From: Pseudomonas sp. RSB 5.4
GTDB lineage: Bacteria > Pseudomonadota > Gammaproteobacteria > Pseudomonadales > Pseudomonadaceae
Length of the DNA stretch: 64,000 bases
Direction of reading: 5' to 3'
Assembly (NCBI RefSeq): GCF_037126175.1
Contig: NZ_CP146986.1
Location: 1,888,501-1,952,500 of the forward strand
Part shown: in pieces, positions 1 to 8,212 of the stretch
Layout: each line of letters opens with the position of its first letter
Numbering within the stretch: position 1 is the first letter of the stretch
The notes under the pieces: generated by a model
The model's input: only the letters and a program-made list of their open reading frames with translations
What the model was told of the DNA's origin: nothing
The model's database searches: none
Position numbers and translations under genes: made by a program

Positions 1-50
1 GAATGAGCCTGGATAGCATTGGCAGATCCTTTTTGCACGGTGTTGCTACT

Positions 51-138
51 GGCCTCTTCGCGAGCACGCCCGCTCCCACAAGGAAGTTGTGCTCGCCGCT
101 GTTCCCCTGTGGGAGCGGGCGTGCTCGCGAAGGCGCCA
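51..138. repeat. REP palindrome pair (REPIN)
   Basis: Two inverted arms of about 30 bases (51-80 and 109-138) face each other around a 28-base spacer. Each has the core gcgagcacgcccgctcccac or its complement. This is the classic Pseudomonas paired REP arrangement. It lies just downstream, in minus-strand sense, of an orphan copy of the TonB-receptor upstream box at 189-212. Confidence 0.85.
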
Positions 139-188
139 GTACAGTCACCAAACATCCTGCCTACCTGTGTTGTGCAACAGGCCGGCGA

Positions 189-212
189 TTTTTATAGGGC
201 AGGCTTTAGATC
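189..212 (-). promoter_or_regulatory. Orphan copy of TonB-receptor upstream box (copy A)
   Basis: On the plus strand it reads tttttatagggc followed by aggctttagatc. It matches the boxes in front of the receptor genes at 2944-2967 and 7227-7250. Read on the minus strand it ends in GCCCTATAAAAA and continues with CGCCGGCC, which is also present in the 7227 copy. No clear receptor gene follows it inside the window: REP DNA begins about 50 bases downstream. The function as a promoter or operator is inferred only from conservation. Confidence 0.45.
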
Positions 213-247
213 AATAAGTGACTAAAACCCGCCGCCTCTGGGCATTT

Positions 248-2890
248 TCAGAACTTGTAATTGACCCGCGTGTACAGCGTCCGGCCGAACGGGTCGCTGT
301 ATTTCGGGTCGTAGCCGCTCTGGAAGGTGTAGGTCTGGTTGCTGAACGGTGGCTCACGATCGAACAGGTTCTTCGCGCCGAGGGTCACGCTCAGGGTTTT
401 GCGCCAGGTGTAGGTGCCAGCCAGATCCCAGACGTTGTACGAGCCAACGTAATCGTGGGTTTCGCGATCGGAGTCGTGGTAGCCGCTGGTGTAGCGGTTG
501 GTCAGCGCCACGCCGTAGGGGCCGTAGTTCCAGCTGCCGGTCAGGCTGTGGCGCCAACGAGCCACGGCACCGGCCGAGGAAAAGTCGCCGCCGCGGAAAT
601 CGCCGAGCTTGTCGATGTAGTCGCCCTTGAGCTGCTGCTGGTACTCGTACCGACTGACATAAGTGCCCTGCAGGCCGATCCCGAAGTTGCCGTACGGAGT
701 GCTCGGCAAACGATAGTCGAAGCTGACATCGACACCATTGGTCTTGATCTTGCCGAGGTTGGCCAGGCCCGTGACGATGTGATCGATGGAACCGTCAGGC
801 TTGCGAATCAGGCGGTCCGGGTACAGCTCCGGGTTCTCGAACACCGCCGATTCCGGGAACTCCGCGATCTGGTTGGCGATGTTGATCCACCAGAAATCCA
901 GCCCGGTGGTCAGGCGTTCGAACGGCTGATAGACGAAGCCGAGGGTAACGTTGCGTGCGGTTTCCGGGCTCAGGTCAGTGTTGCCACCGGTTCGGCTGTA
1001 GAACTGCTGGGCGCAGTCACGGTTGGCGATCCCGCCGTTGCTCGGGTTGCCGCCTGCGCACAGCCGAGGGTCGTTGTAGTTGGCGACCGTGAATGTGGTG
1101 AAGTTGGGGTTGTACAACTCGTACAGTGACGGCGCGCGGAAACCTTCACTGTAGGCGCCACGCACCACCAGTTCCTTGAACGGCTGGAAGCGGAACGAGT
1201 ATTTCGGGTTGGTGGTGCTGCCAAAATCGCTGTACTTGTCGTGGCGCACGGCGGCGGACAATTCGAGGCTGTCGAGCACCGGCACGCTGACCTCGGCGTA
1301 CTGCGCCGAGACGCTGCGATCCCCGGCGACACTGGCATTGGGGTCGACACCCAGGCTCTGCACGTCGGCGGCGAACTGGGCGAAGTCCTGATGGAAATCT
1401 TCCTTGCGGTATTCGCCACCCAGCGCCAGCGCCGAAGGGCCGGCACCGAACCAGTCACCGATCTCGCGGCTGACACGCCCGTCAATCGCCTTCACGCGGC
1501 CGACCGCCGTGCCGTAATCGCCATCTACGGAGTTGGCTGCCAGCAGCGCCTGCCCGGCAGCCGTCTGCGCACCGAACGGGTTGATGATGCCATTGGCAAT
1601 GCCGGCGCTGACGGCGCGGTCGTTGACATAGCCGGCCTCGATGCTATTGACCACTTTGTTCTGGTTGTACGACGCACCGACGTTGTAGTCCCAACCGACC
1701 ACGCTGCCGTCAAAGCTCAGCAGCAAACGCTGCCCGGTGTTGTCGTCTTCATGCTGACGGGCGCCGACAGCGCTTTCGCGCCAGTTCACATCGACCGGTT
1801 GCGTCGGGTCGAGAGCGAAGCTGTTCGGGCCTGGGGTAATGCCGTTGCCGGGATAAAACGCCGTGCCGGGATTGACCTGGTTACCCATCAACGTGCCGGG
1901 ACCGATCTGCGTGCGGTTTTCGTTGCGCGCCCAGAAGTATTCGAGGCTGACGTTGTGGTCGTCCGAAAGCTTGCCGGTGGCTTTGGCGAAGGCCGAGGTC
2001 TTCTCGGTTTCCGGCACCAGATCGAGGTAGTTCCACAGACTCTGGCGGCAGATACCATTACGCGCCAACAGGCCCGGGGCGTTGCAGCCGGAACTGGCCA
2101 GCGGGTTGGTGGCGTTGCTGCCTTGGCTCCAGTTCGCCGGTGATGCAGTGCCGGAGGTGTAGTCGAGGCCGCGTACAGGCTGATAGTTGTAGGTGTAGCC
2201 ACGATCCTCGGCAGCCAGGCGTTGCTGCTTGTCATAACTGACCACGCCGAACACGTTGAAACGGTCATTCTGCAAATCGCCAAAGCCCCAACTGCCGCTG
2301 AAATTACGACTTTCACCACCGCCGGCATGGGTCGGCGTGTCGTAGTTGGTGCTGAGCTGCCCTTCGGTGAGGCTGGTCTTGGTGATGAAGTTGATCACCC
2401 CGCCGATCGCATCGGTGCCGTAAAGCGCCGAGGCGCCGTCACGCAGTACCTCGACACGATCGATGGCGGCGAAAGGGATGGTATTCAGGTCAACCCCGGA
2501 ACCATTGATCGCATTGGTCGCGTTGTTGCTCAGCCGCCGACCATTGAGCAGCACCAGCGTCTTGTTCGGGCCGATGCCACGTAAATCCGCATACGACGCA
2601 CCGCCGCTGCTCGAACCCACCGAACGCCCCGAGCCGACAGATGACTGGTTTGCGGAAATCCGGCTCACCAGTTCTTCGGTGGTGGTCACGCCCTGCTCGC
2701 GCAGTTCTTCAACTCGCAGAATGGTGACCGGCACCGCCGTTTCAGCATCGACCCGGCGAATCGCCGTGCCGGTGACCTCGACTCGTTGCAGCTGAGTTGT
2801 CGGCTCGTCAGCGGCGACCGCCGGCAAGGTGTTGATTGCCAGCAGCAAGGCCAGGCTCAAACGAGATCGAACGGGTAAAAAATGGATCAT
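248..2890 (-). CDS. TonB-dependent outer-membrane receptor (no STN domain)
   Basis: 880 residues. A signal peptide (about residues 1-27, ending AVA) is followed by a TonB-box-like QRVEVTGTAI, a plug domain with RVEVLRDGASALYGTDAIGG, and a long 22-strand-barrel region ending in aromatic Phe (VNYKF). It should import a scarce ligand (siderophore, haem, cofactor or sugar polymer) using TonB energy; the ligand cannot be read from sequence. It starts directly with the plug, so unlike the second receptor it has no signalling domain for FecR. The start is supported by AGGGA nine bases upstream, but that motif is inside an 8-bp hairpin (2899-2926). A conserved box lies at 2944-2967. Closest analogues are the large receptors with cysteine-containing loops seen in pseudomonads and xanthomonads. 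Confidence 0.9.
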   Translation of the reverse strand: MIHFLPVRSRLSLALLLAINTLPAVAADEPTTQLQRVEVTGTAIRRVDAETAVPVTILRVEELREQGVTTTEELVSRISANQSSVGSGRSVGSSSGGASYADLRGIGPNKTLVLLNGRRLSNNATNAINGSGVDLNTIPFAAIDRVEVLRDGASALYGTDAIGGVINFITKTSLTEGQLSTNYDTPTHAGGGESRNFSGSWGFGDLQNDRFNVFGVVSYDKQQRLAAEDRGYTYNYQPVRGLDYTSGTASPANWSQGSNATNPLASSGCNAPGLLARNGICRQSLWNYLDLVPETEKTSAFAKATGKLSDDHNVSLEYFWARNENRTQIGPGTLMGNQVNPGTAFYPGNGITPGPNSFALDPTQPVDVNWRESAVGARQHEDDNTGQRLLLSFDGSVVGWDYNVGASYNQNKVVNSIEAGYVNDRAVSAGIANGIINPFGAQTAAGQALLAANSVDGDYGTAVGRVKAIDGRVSREIGDWFGAGPSALALGGEYRKEDFHQDFAQFAADVQSLGVDPNASVAGDRSVSAQYAEVSVPVLDSLELSAAVRHDKYSDFGSTTNPKYSFRFQPFKELVVRGAYSEGFRAPSLYELYNPNFTTFTVANYNDPRLCAGGNPSNGGIANRDCAQQFYSRTGGNTDLSPETARNVTLGFVYQPFERLTTGLDFWWINIANQIAEFPESAVFENPELYPDRLIRKPDGSIDHIVTGLANLGKIKTNGVDVSFDYRLPSTPYGNFGIGLQGTYVSRYEYQQQLKGDYIDKLGDFRGGDFSSAGAVARWRHSLTGSWNYGPYGVALTNRYTSGYHDSDRETHDYVGSYNVWDLAGTYTWRKTLSVTLGAKNLFDREPPFSNQTYTFQSGYDPKYSDPFGRTLYTRVNYKF

Positions 2891-2898
2891 GAACAGCC

Positions 2899-2926
2899 AT
2901 CCCTGCGTTTTGGTTTATGCAGGGAT
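2899..2926 (-). promoter_or_regulatory. 5' leader hairpin hiding the ribosome binding site
   Basis: Perfect 8-bp inverted repeat: atccctgc (2899-2906) and gcagggat (2919-2926) with a 12-base loop. In the minus-strand transcript the 3' arm contains AGGGA, the Shine-Dalgarno sequence of the receptor starting at 2890. A hairpin in the same position, also using AGGGA, is found before the second receptor (7182-7208). Translational control is an inference. Confidence 0.5.
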
Positions 2927-2943
2927 GTGCAATGGACAGCGGT

Positions 2944-2967
2944 GTTTTATAGAGCCCGATTTAGACC
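2944..2967 (-). promoter_or_regulatory. TonB-receptor upstream box (copy B)
   Basis: The plus strand reads gttttatagagc then ccgatttagacc, aligning with the copies at 189-212 and 7227-7250 (shared core kttttatagrgc and wttagryc). It lies 17 bases upstream of the leader hairpin and about 54 bases from the start codon, the same geometry as copy C. A TATAAAA element could be the -10 region, or the whole box could be the target of the FecI-type sigma factor encoded at 8209-8718. Confidence 0.5.
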
Positions 2968-3006
2968 GTTGGGTGATGAGGTTATGCAAAAAATGACAGG
3001 CGTGGA

Positions 3007-3510
3007 TCAAGCCAGTTCCCGCTCCTTCAGCAACCGGGTATCCAGCCCAAACCGCTCTTGGGAAACCATCCTGAACTGCCCCTCTGCCAATTCGCAGCTC
3101 ACCAGCAAATTCCAAGAGTGCCGGGTCGCCGCCGAGGGGATCAGTACAAACGGATGCTCAGCGAGTAACGCATCGGCAAACAGTTGTTGATTGGGTGAAG
3201 GCTTTGCCGGGCTCAACCAGTAAGGATTCGGCACCTCCTCCGGCTGGACGATTTTCACCTTTGCTTCGCTGATGACCTCAAAGCACGTGAGTACATAACG
3301 TTCGCTGTCGAGCGCATCAAAACTGCGATTGGCTGCCACCTCCAGAATCGCCGAGGACGGATCGACTGATGCATAAACGACTCGCCGCCCGGGTATGTTC
3401 CATCGGCCACCATTGAGATTCGAACCCATCCCGCTGTCCCACGTCCCTCCGTAAATCTCGGGGTCCAGCCGCCAGGCATACCAATGCTCGTCCCAGGGCA
3501 AGGGATTCAT
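3007..3510 (-). CDS. RES-domain toxin (NAD+-degrading family)
   Basis: 167 residues with the start at MNPLPWDEHW, which overlaps the antitoxin stop in an ATGA (3507-3510), a sign of translational coupling. The RES fold is recognised from WYAWRLDPEIYGG near the N-terminus, NGGRWNIPGRRVVYAS, SSAILEV and the late HSWNLLVS; the Arg, Glu and Ser that name the family are all visible. Characterised RES toxins (for example from Pseudomonas putida and mycobacterial MbcT) degrade NAD+; ParT instead modifies phosphoribosyl pyrophosphate synthetase. Which activity applies here is not certain. It forms a type II module with the upstream antitoxin and sits between two TonB-receptor genes. Confidence 0.88.
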   Translation of the reverse strand: MNPLPWDEHWYAWRLDPEIYGGTWDSGMGSNLNGGRWNIPGRRVVYASVDPSSAILEVAANRSFDALDSERYVLTCFEVISEAKVKIVQPEEVPNPYWLSPAKPSPNQQLFADALLAEHPFVLIPSAATRHSWNLLVSCELAEGQFRMVSQERFGLDTRLLKERELA

Positions 3511-3983
3511 GGGTAAACCCCGTATATCAGCTGCCCCAGATATTGTTCCACCATCTGAAACCCCAGTGAGTGCCGGATAAACTCCATTGGCACGCGACCG
3601 CTCAGGTAGGTGCTGGGTTTGCGCAGCCACTCTTCGGCCCGTGACTGCCTCCCAAAGGCGTGAATGGCCTTTTCCAGGACCAGAGCATATTGGTAGGCGA
3701 CGACGCTCTGCTGGGGATCAAGCCGCACCGTTTTACCTTCCTTCAGTAATCGCCGTACGGTTCTGACCGACTTGCCGGTGATACGTTTGACCATATCGCC
3801 TTGCAGATACAGTTCAGAGGTTGAAAGCATGTTGACGACATCGTTCAGCTCAAAACCTTCGTCGGTAAGTTGAACGATCAGAAAGGCATCGTCACCTATG
3901 TTCTGACCACGTACGAGCAAGTCGACCGGTTTGCCCTCGGCCCTCTTCACTCCGGTAAGCCGGGGTACCTTTGCGCTGGGCAT
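3507..3983 (-). CDS. Xre/MbcA/ParS-type antitoxin of the RES module
   Basis: 158 residues from MPSAKVPRL. This start has GGAGG seven bases upstream, so I prefer it to the 32-codon longer reading frame. The N-terminal half contains a helix-turn-helix-like segment (GDMVKRITGKSVRTVRRLLKEG reads as the recognition region), and the C-terminal half is the antitoxin/toxin-binding part (AEEWLRKPSTYLSGRVPMEF, with the usual Leu-x-Gly pattern). It should neutralise the RES toxin and repress its own promoter, which should lie in 3984-4252. It overlaps the toxin by four bases. Confidence 0.85.
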   Translation of the reverse strand: MPSAKVPRLTGVKRAEGKPVDLLVRGQNIGDDAFLIVQLTDEGFELNDVVNMLSTSELYLQGDMVKRITGKSVRTVRRLLKEGKTVRLDPQQSVVAYQYALVLEKAIHAFGRQSRAEEWLRKPSTYLSGRVPMEFIRHSLGFQMVEQYLGQLIYGVYP

Positions 3984-4252
3984 CGCGACATCCTCCACTG
4001 GGCATCTGGCACGGTTATCACGCCAGTGAAGGCGATGGGAATAAGCAGGCGTTTCGTATTCGAGGTGGTGAGTTCGCATGATCCATCCGTTATCAGAGGC
4101 CTAAGCGTCCAGGCCGTGTACGACTTCAATGTCAGCTCCGATGCTATAGATCTCGCTTCCGACGACCAACCTGAGAATGTCGTCGGAAATATCCCCACTT
4201 ATGCGAAAAATCTTCCTGTTTCCGTAGGACGTTACTCACGAATACCGCGCAC

Positions 4253-7174
4253 TCAACTGCCGAAGTGATAACTCACATCCAGCCACCACTGCCGCCCGTA
4301 CGGGTCATAGTTACCGGTCGGGTAATACGGCCAGCCGGCCGAGTCATCGTGCTTGATCTGGTTGAGCACGTTGTTCACGGTCAGGCCGACACTGGCGCGG
4401 TCATTGAGCTTGTAGCGCGCACTGGCATTGAACACCGTCCATGGCGACAGACGCCCGTCGCCCGCGCCGTTGGTCACCGAGCCATAGCGAATGCCCATCA
4501 GCGTCGCCGTGGCTTTCTGGTAATCCCAGGTCAGACTGGCGTTGACCTTGCTGCGCCAGTCGTAGTTGGTTCGCGAAGTGCGCCAGTCCTGAGTCGGCGC
4601 CTCGTCGGACTCCTTGTAGAAATGCGACAGCACCAGGGTGTAGCCCAGCGCCGAGCTGAATGCGCCGTACTGGCCGGCCCCCCAACGAATGTTGCTCTTG
4701 AAGTCCAGACCGCTGACCCGCTCGCTGGCGGCATTGATCGCATTGACTCGCACCCGTTGCAACTGGTTGGGATCGATAGCGGCATTGCCCGGGTTGCGGT
4801 CGATGCGCGCCAGGGTCGACTGGCAGTTGGCCGAGTTGATGTCCTGGGTGCCGTTGCGGCATTCGTTCTCTTGTTGCAGCAGGCGGTTTTCGTCGACGGT
4901 GGTCAGCAGGTCGTCGATCTCTACACGCCAGAAATCGGTGGAGAAATCGAAATTGCGCGACGGTGACCAGACAAAACCATAGGTCCAGGATTTACCGCGT
5001 TCGGACTCAAGGTCCGGGGTACCGCTCTGGGTGTAGTCGACCCGCCCGCGATCACACGCACCCTGCACACCCTGGCTGCAACCGTAGTAGTCGATCTGCG
5101 CCGGGTAGTAACCGTTGCTGTCGGACTGATAGATGTAGTTCAGATCCGGTGCGCGGAAACTGGTGCCATAGCTGCCGCGCAGCAACAGGCTGGTGACCGG
5201 ACGCCATTCAAGCCCAAGGTTATAGGTCTTCTGCTGCTCGCTGCGGCCACTGAATTTGTATTGGTCCCAACGCCCGGCGGCGGTGGCCAGCACGGTGTCA
5301 GTCAGCGGAATGCTGAACTCGCCACCGGCCGCATAGCGCTTGCGCGAACCGCCGGAGCTTTGTGCCGGGCTCACGCCATAGAAAGTGCCGTCATTCAGAC
5401 CGTCGTCCGGGTCGACGCGATATTCCTGCTTGCCCGCCTCCAGCACACCGGCAAATCCGACCGGGCCGGCCGGCAAGTCAAACAGATCGCCATTGACCGA
5501 GGCGTTGTAGCTGGTGGAAACCGACTTGCTGTTCTGGGTCAGGTTGCTGCGAAACTGATCCCATTCCTGTGGCGTCAGTGGGCGATCGAGACGCGAGGCA
5601 TCGGGAGAGAACACCGGGTAACCGTTACGTGTGCCCAATTGCGGGCCGAGGTAGAAATCCTGAATCGATGACAGCGGTGTGTAGCGCGTGGTTCTGACGC
5701 TGCGGTATTCCGAGCGGTTGGCGGCCAGATCGTAGTTCCAGCCAGTGTCGGCGATCTTGTCCGAGAGGCCGAGGGTGCCGGTCCACGACGTGTCGGTCCA
5801 CTTGCTGTTGTTGCTGGTACGGCCACCGATTTCCTCTTCACCGTAACGGCGATACCAGCGCTCAAGATTGCCGCTGTTCCGGTTGATGAAGTCCGGCGAA
5901 GTAAAAGTCGGGCCACGGGTGTTGTTCTGGATGTGATCGAGGCCATACATCAGGTCGGCAAACACCTGGCCGCTATCGCTGAAGTGCCAGGTGCCGCGGG
6001 TGTAGCCGTCGTAGTTTTCCTTTTGCGTCTGAATGGTCCAGTAATCGTTGTACATCTGATCGGTGCGGCAGCGCCCACCGTTGTTCAACAGCTTGTTATC
6101 GAAAGTGCCTTGATAGGCGCCGCAGCCGGGGCCGAGGTAGCGGTTGTTGCTCAGGTCGCGACGGTAACCGACGTCCGCCAGCGGGCCACTCTGCATGAAG
6201 CCTCGGTCGTCGGCCCAGATCGGATCGCGGTTGGTCAGTTCCAGGCCGAACAAGCCGTCGAAGTCGCCCCAACTGCCGCCGCCGCTGATTTGCAGGCGCT
6301 GATTGTCGCCACCGCCACGCTCGCTGGTGCCGCCCTTGAGGTTGACGTCGATGCCATTGATCTGCTTCTTGAGGATGATGTTGACCACCCCGGCAATCGC
6401 GTCCGAACCGTAGATCGCCGAGGCGCCGCTGCTGAGAATTTCGATGCGTTCGATGACCGCCGAGGGAATGTTCGCCAGGTTGGTGAAGTTGACCTTGCCG
6501 TCGTACGGCGTCGGGTAATCGGCGACGCGTCGGCCGTTGATCAGCACCAGTGTGTGATTGGGGCCGAGTCCGCGCAGGTTGATCGCACTGGCCGCCGGCT
6601 GCCAGGTGTTGCCATAGTCTTCGCCCTGGGTCATGCCGGTGTTTTGCGTCTGGGTCGCCAGGGCGTCGTAGACGTTCTTGTAGCCGCGCGCTTCCATCTC
6701 TTCGTGAGTGATGACGTTGACCGGGGTCGCGCCATCGCTTTGCGCGCGAGCGATCCGCGAGCCGGTGACGGTGACTTTTTCCATGCGGTAATCGGCGCTG
6801 GTCGCTGGGGCCACGGCGCTGACTTTGGCCGCCACCGGCGTGTTCGCCTCGCCTTCGCGCACACTCAGGCCCTGGGCGCTCTGCTCGACTTGCAGGCCGC
6901 TGCCAAGCAACGCCTTCTCGACTGCCTGACGTCCACCCAACGCACCGCGCACCGCACTGCTGCGCTTGCCTTGCACCAGATTCTGGCTGAACGAGATCGG
7001 GACGCCGGTCTGACGCGAGATGTCCAGCAGGACCTCATCGAGCGGGCCGCTGGCGATGTCGAAGGTGTACACCTGGGCGGCAGAATCCTGCGCATGAACC
7101 ACTGTCGGTCCGAGCCCCATCGCCAGTGCGGCGGCGAGGGTCAGGCGCGGTAATTGTTGTTTGAATGAAATCAT
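4253..7174 (-). CDS. TonB-dependent receptor/transducer with STN domain (FecA type)
   Basis: 973 residues. The reading frame could begin at a TTG one codon earlier, but ATG at 7174 has AGGGA eight bases upstream. Signal peptide ends near VHAQ (residue about 29). Residues about 35-110 form an STN domain (FDIASGPLDEVLLDISRQTG), the module that contacts a FecR-type anti-sigma regulator. Plug signature ERIEILSSGASAIYGSDAIAG follows, then a barrel ending in HFGS. With fecR and fecI immediately upstream on the same strand, this is a cell-surface signalling receptor: ligand binding outside should activate the sigma factor. Ligand unknown. It has its own upstream box (7227-7250), so it is probably transcribed from a FecI-dependent promoter rather than only by read-through. 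Confidence 0.92.
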   Translation of the reverse strand: MISFKQQLPRLTLAAALAMGLGPTVVHAQDSAAQVYTFDIASGPLDEVLLDISRQTGVPISFSQNLVQGKRSSAVRGALGGRQAVEKALLGSGLQVEQSAQGLSVREGEANTPVAAKVSAVAPATSADYRMEKVTVTGSRIARAQSDGATPVNVITHEEMEARGYKNVYDALATQTQNTGMTQGEDYGNTWQPAASAINLRGLGPNHTLVLINGRRVADYPTPYDGKVNFTNLANIPSAVIERIEILSSGASAIYGSDAIAGVVNIILKKQINGIDVNLKGGTSERGGGDNQRLQISGGGSWGDFDGLFGLELTNRDPIWADDRGFMQSGPLADVGYRRDLSNNRYLGPGCGAYQGTFDNKLLNNGGRCRTDQMYNDYWTIQTQKENYDGYTRGTWHFSDSGQVFADLMYGLDHIQNNTRGPTFTSPDFINRNSGNLERWYRRYGEEEIGGRTSNNSKWTDTSWTGTLGLSDKIADTGWNYDLAANRSEYRSVRTTRYTPLSSIQDFYLGPQLGTRNGYPVFSPDASRLDRPLTPQEWDQFRSNLTQNSKSVSTSYNASVNGDLFDLPAGPVGFAGVLEAGKQEYRVDPDDGLNDGTFYGVSPAQSSGGSRKRYAAGGEFSIPLTDTVLATAAGRWDQYKFSGRSEQQKTYNLGLEWRPVTSLLLRGSYGTSFRAPDLNYIYQSDSNGYYPAQIDYYGCSQGVQGACDRGRVDYTQSGTPDLESERGKSWTYGFVWSPSRNFDFSTDFWRVEIDDLLTTVDENRLLQQENECRNGTQDINSANCQSTLARIDRNPGNAAIDPNQLQRVRVNAINAASERVSGLDFKSNIRWGAGQYGAFSSALGYTLVLSHFYKESDEAPTQDWRTSRTNYDWRSKVNASLTWDYQKATATLMGIRYGSVTNGAGDGRLSPWTVFNASARYKLNDRASVGLTVNNVLNQIKHDDSAGWPYYPTGNYDPYGRQWWLDVSYHFGS

Positions 7175-7181
7175 CAAGGGC

Positions 7182-7208
7182 TTCCCTGTTGAAGGCGTCT
7201 GCAGGGAA
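7182..7208 (-). promoter_or_regulatory. 5' leader hairpin hiding the ribosome binding site
   Basis: 7-bp inverted repeat ttccctg (7182-7188) and cagggaa (7202-7208) with a 13-base loop. The minus-strand 3' arm holds AGGGA, the Shine-Dalgarno sequence of the receptor at 7174. It matches the position and sequence of the hairpin at 2899-2926. Confidence 0.5.
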
Positions 7209-7226
7209 TGAGCAGCGGGCCGGCGC

Positions 7227-7250
7227 TTTTTATAGGGCGGCCATTAGGCC
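7227..7250 (-). promoter_or_regulatory. TonB-receptor upstream box (copy C)
   Basis: The plus strand reads tttttatagggc then ggccattaggcc. The minus-strand continuation CGCCGGCC matches copy A. It lies between the fecR stop and the receptor start, 18 bases from the leader hairpin, as expected for a FecI-dependent receptor promoter. Confidence 0.5.
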
Positions 7251-7264
7251 AAGAAGTTATGACG

Positions 7265-8212
7265 CTATAACCGTGCGCCGATGCTGACCCAGTACGGGTT
7301 GTGCCAGGTGACGTGGATCGGCAGCGAGCGCTCCAGCAGTTGCAGGGTGCGGTCGCTATCGTCCAGCGGATAGAGGCCGCTCAGACGCAGACCGGCCACT
7401 TCGGGGCTCAGGTGCAGGATGCCGCGTCGGTACGGGCGCAGGCCGTCGATCACTTCGCTCAACGGTCGGTCGCGCACTTCCAGGCGACCTTGTACCCAGG
7501 CGCTTTCCTGCCCTGTACTGCGCTCCAGAGCCAGAATGTCCTGTGCGTTGAACCGCAGACTCTCCCCCGCCTCCACCACTTGCCGCGCACCGCCGGCGGT
7601 AACCACTTCGACCTGCGAGTGCAGCATCACCAGGCGGGTGAAATCATCGTTTTGTTGCACGAGGAATTTCGTCCCCAGCGCACGCATCCGACCGTGCTCA
7701 GTCTCGACCACGAATGGCCGCGCAGGATCCCTGGCGACATCCACCAACAACTCGCCCGTACGCAATGCCAACAAGCGCTGAACCGCATCGAATTGCGTCA
7801 CTACGCGCGTCCGCGCATTCAGGCTCAGCGCACTGCCATCCTCCAGGGTGAAATCGCGTCGTTCGCCGGTGCCGGTCGCCAGTTCACCGGCTTCCGGCAG
7901 CCAGCCATAGCGACGCCCGAGCAACCCGGCCAGCACCGCGATGCCGAGCACACTCAAGCTGCCGCTGAGAAAGCGCCGTCGACTCGACGGCGCGTTCAGG
8001 CTGTGCAGCAGGCTGTTACGCGGCAGCCCGCGCAAGGTCGGATTACGCAGCAGGTTCAGGCCGCCGCCCATTTGCTCGATGATCCGCTGGTGCCTTGGGT
8101 CGGCCGCGCGCCACGCTTCGAACGCGGCACGCTCGCCTGCGCTGGCCTCGCCGGACTGCAACAGTGCCATCCACTGCGCCGCCTCATCGATCACCGCTTC
8201 GTCCGGCCTCAT
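7265..8212 (-). CDS. FecR-family anti-sigma/sigma regulator
   Basis: 315 residues from MRPDEAVIDEAAQWMALLQSG; this start overlaps the sigma gene stop in ATGA (8209-8212). The N-terminal cytoplasmic part (DUF4880-like, with AFEAWRAADPRHQRI) is followed by one membrane segment (about residues 85-105, FLSGSLSVLGIAVLAGLLG) and a periplasmic FecR domain (TGERRDFTLEDGSALSLNARTRV, then RALGTKFLV). The periplasmic end should receive the signal from the STN domain of the receptor at 4253-7174, and the cytoplasmic end controls the ECF sigma factor at 8209-8718. Confidence 0.93.
   Translation of the reverse strand: MRPDEAVIDEAAQWMALLQSGEASAGERAAFEAWRAADPRHQRIIEQMGGGLNLLRNPTLRGLPRNSLLHSLNAPSSRRRFLSGSLSVLGIAVLAGLLGRRYGWLPEAGELATGTGERRDFTLEDGSALSLNARTRVVTQFDAVQRLLALRTGELLVDVARDPARPFVVETEHGRMRALGTKFLVQQNDDFTRLVMLHSQVEVVTAGGARQVVEAGESLRFNAQDILALERSTGQESAWVQGRLEVRDRPLSEVIDGLRPYRRGILHLSPEVAGLRLSGLYPLDDSDRTLQLLERSLPIHVTWHNPYWVSIGARL

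Noticed and set aside
3870..4268. Plus-strand 132-codon frame over the antitoxin start and the gap 3984-4252
   Set aside because: No ribosome binding site, overlaps the antitoxin promoter; no domain. The gap is better read as the promoter of the TA pair.
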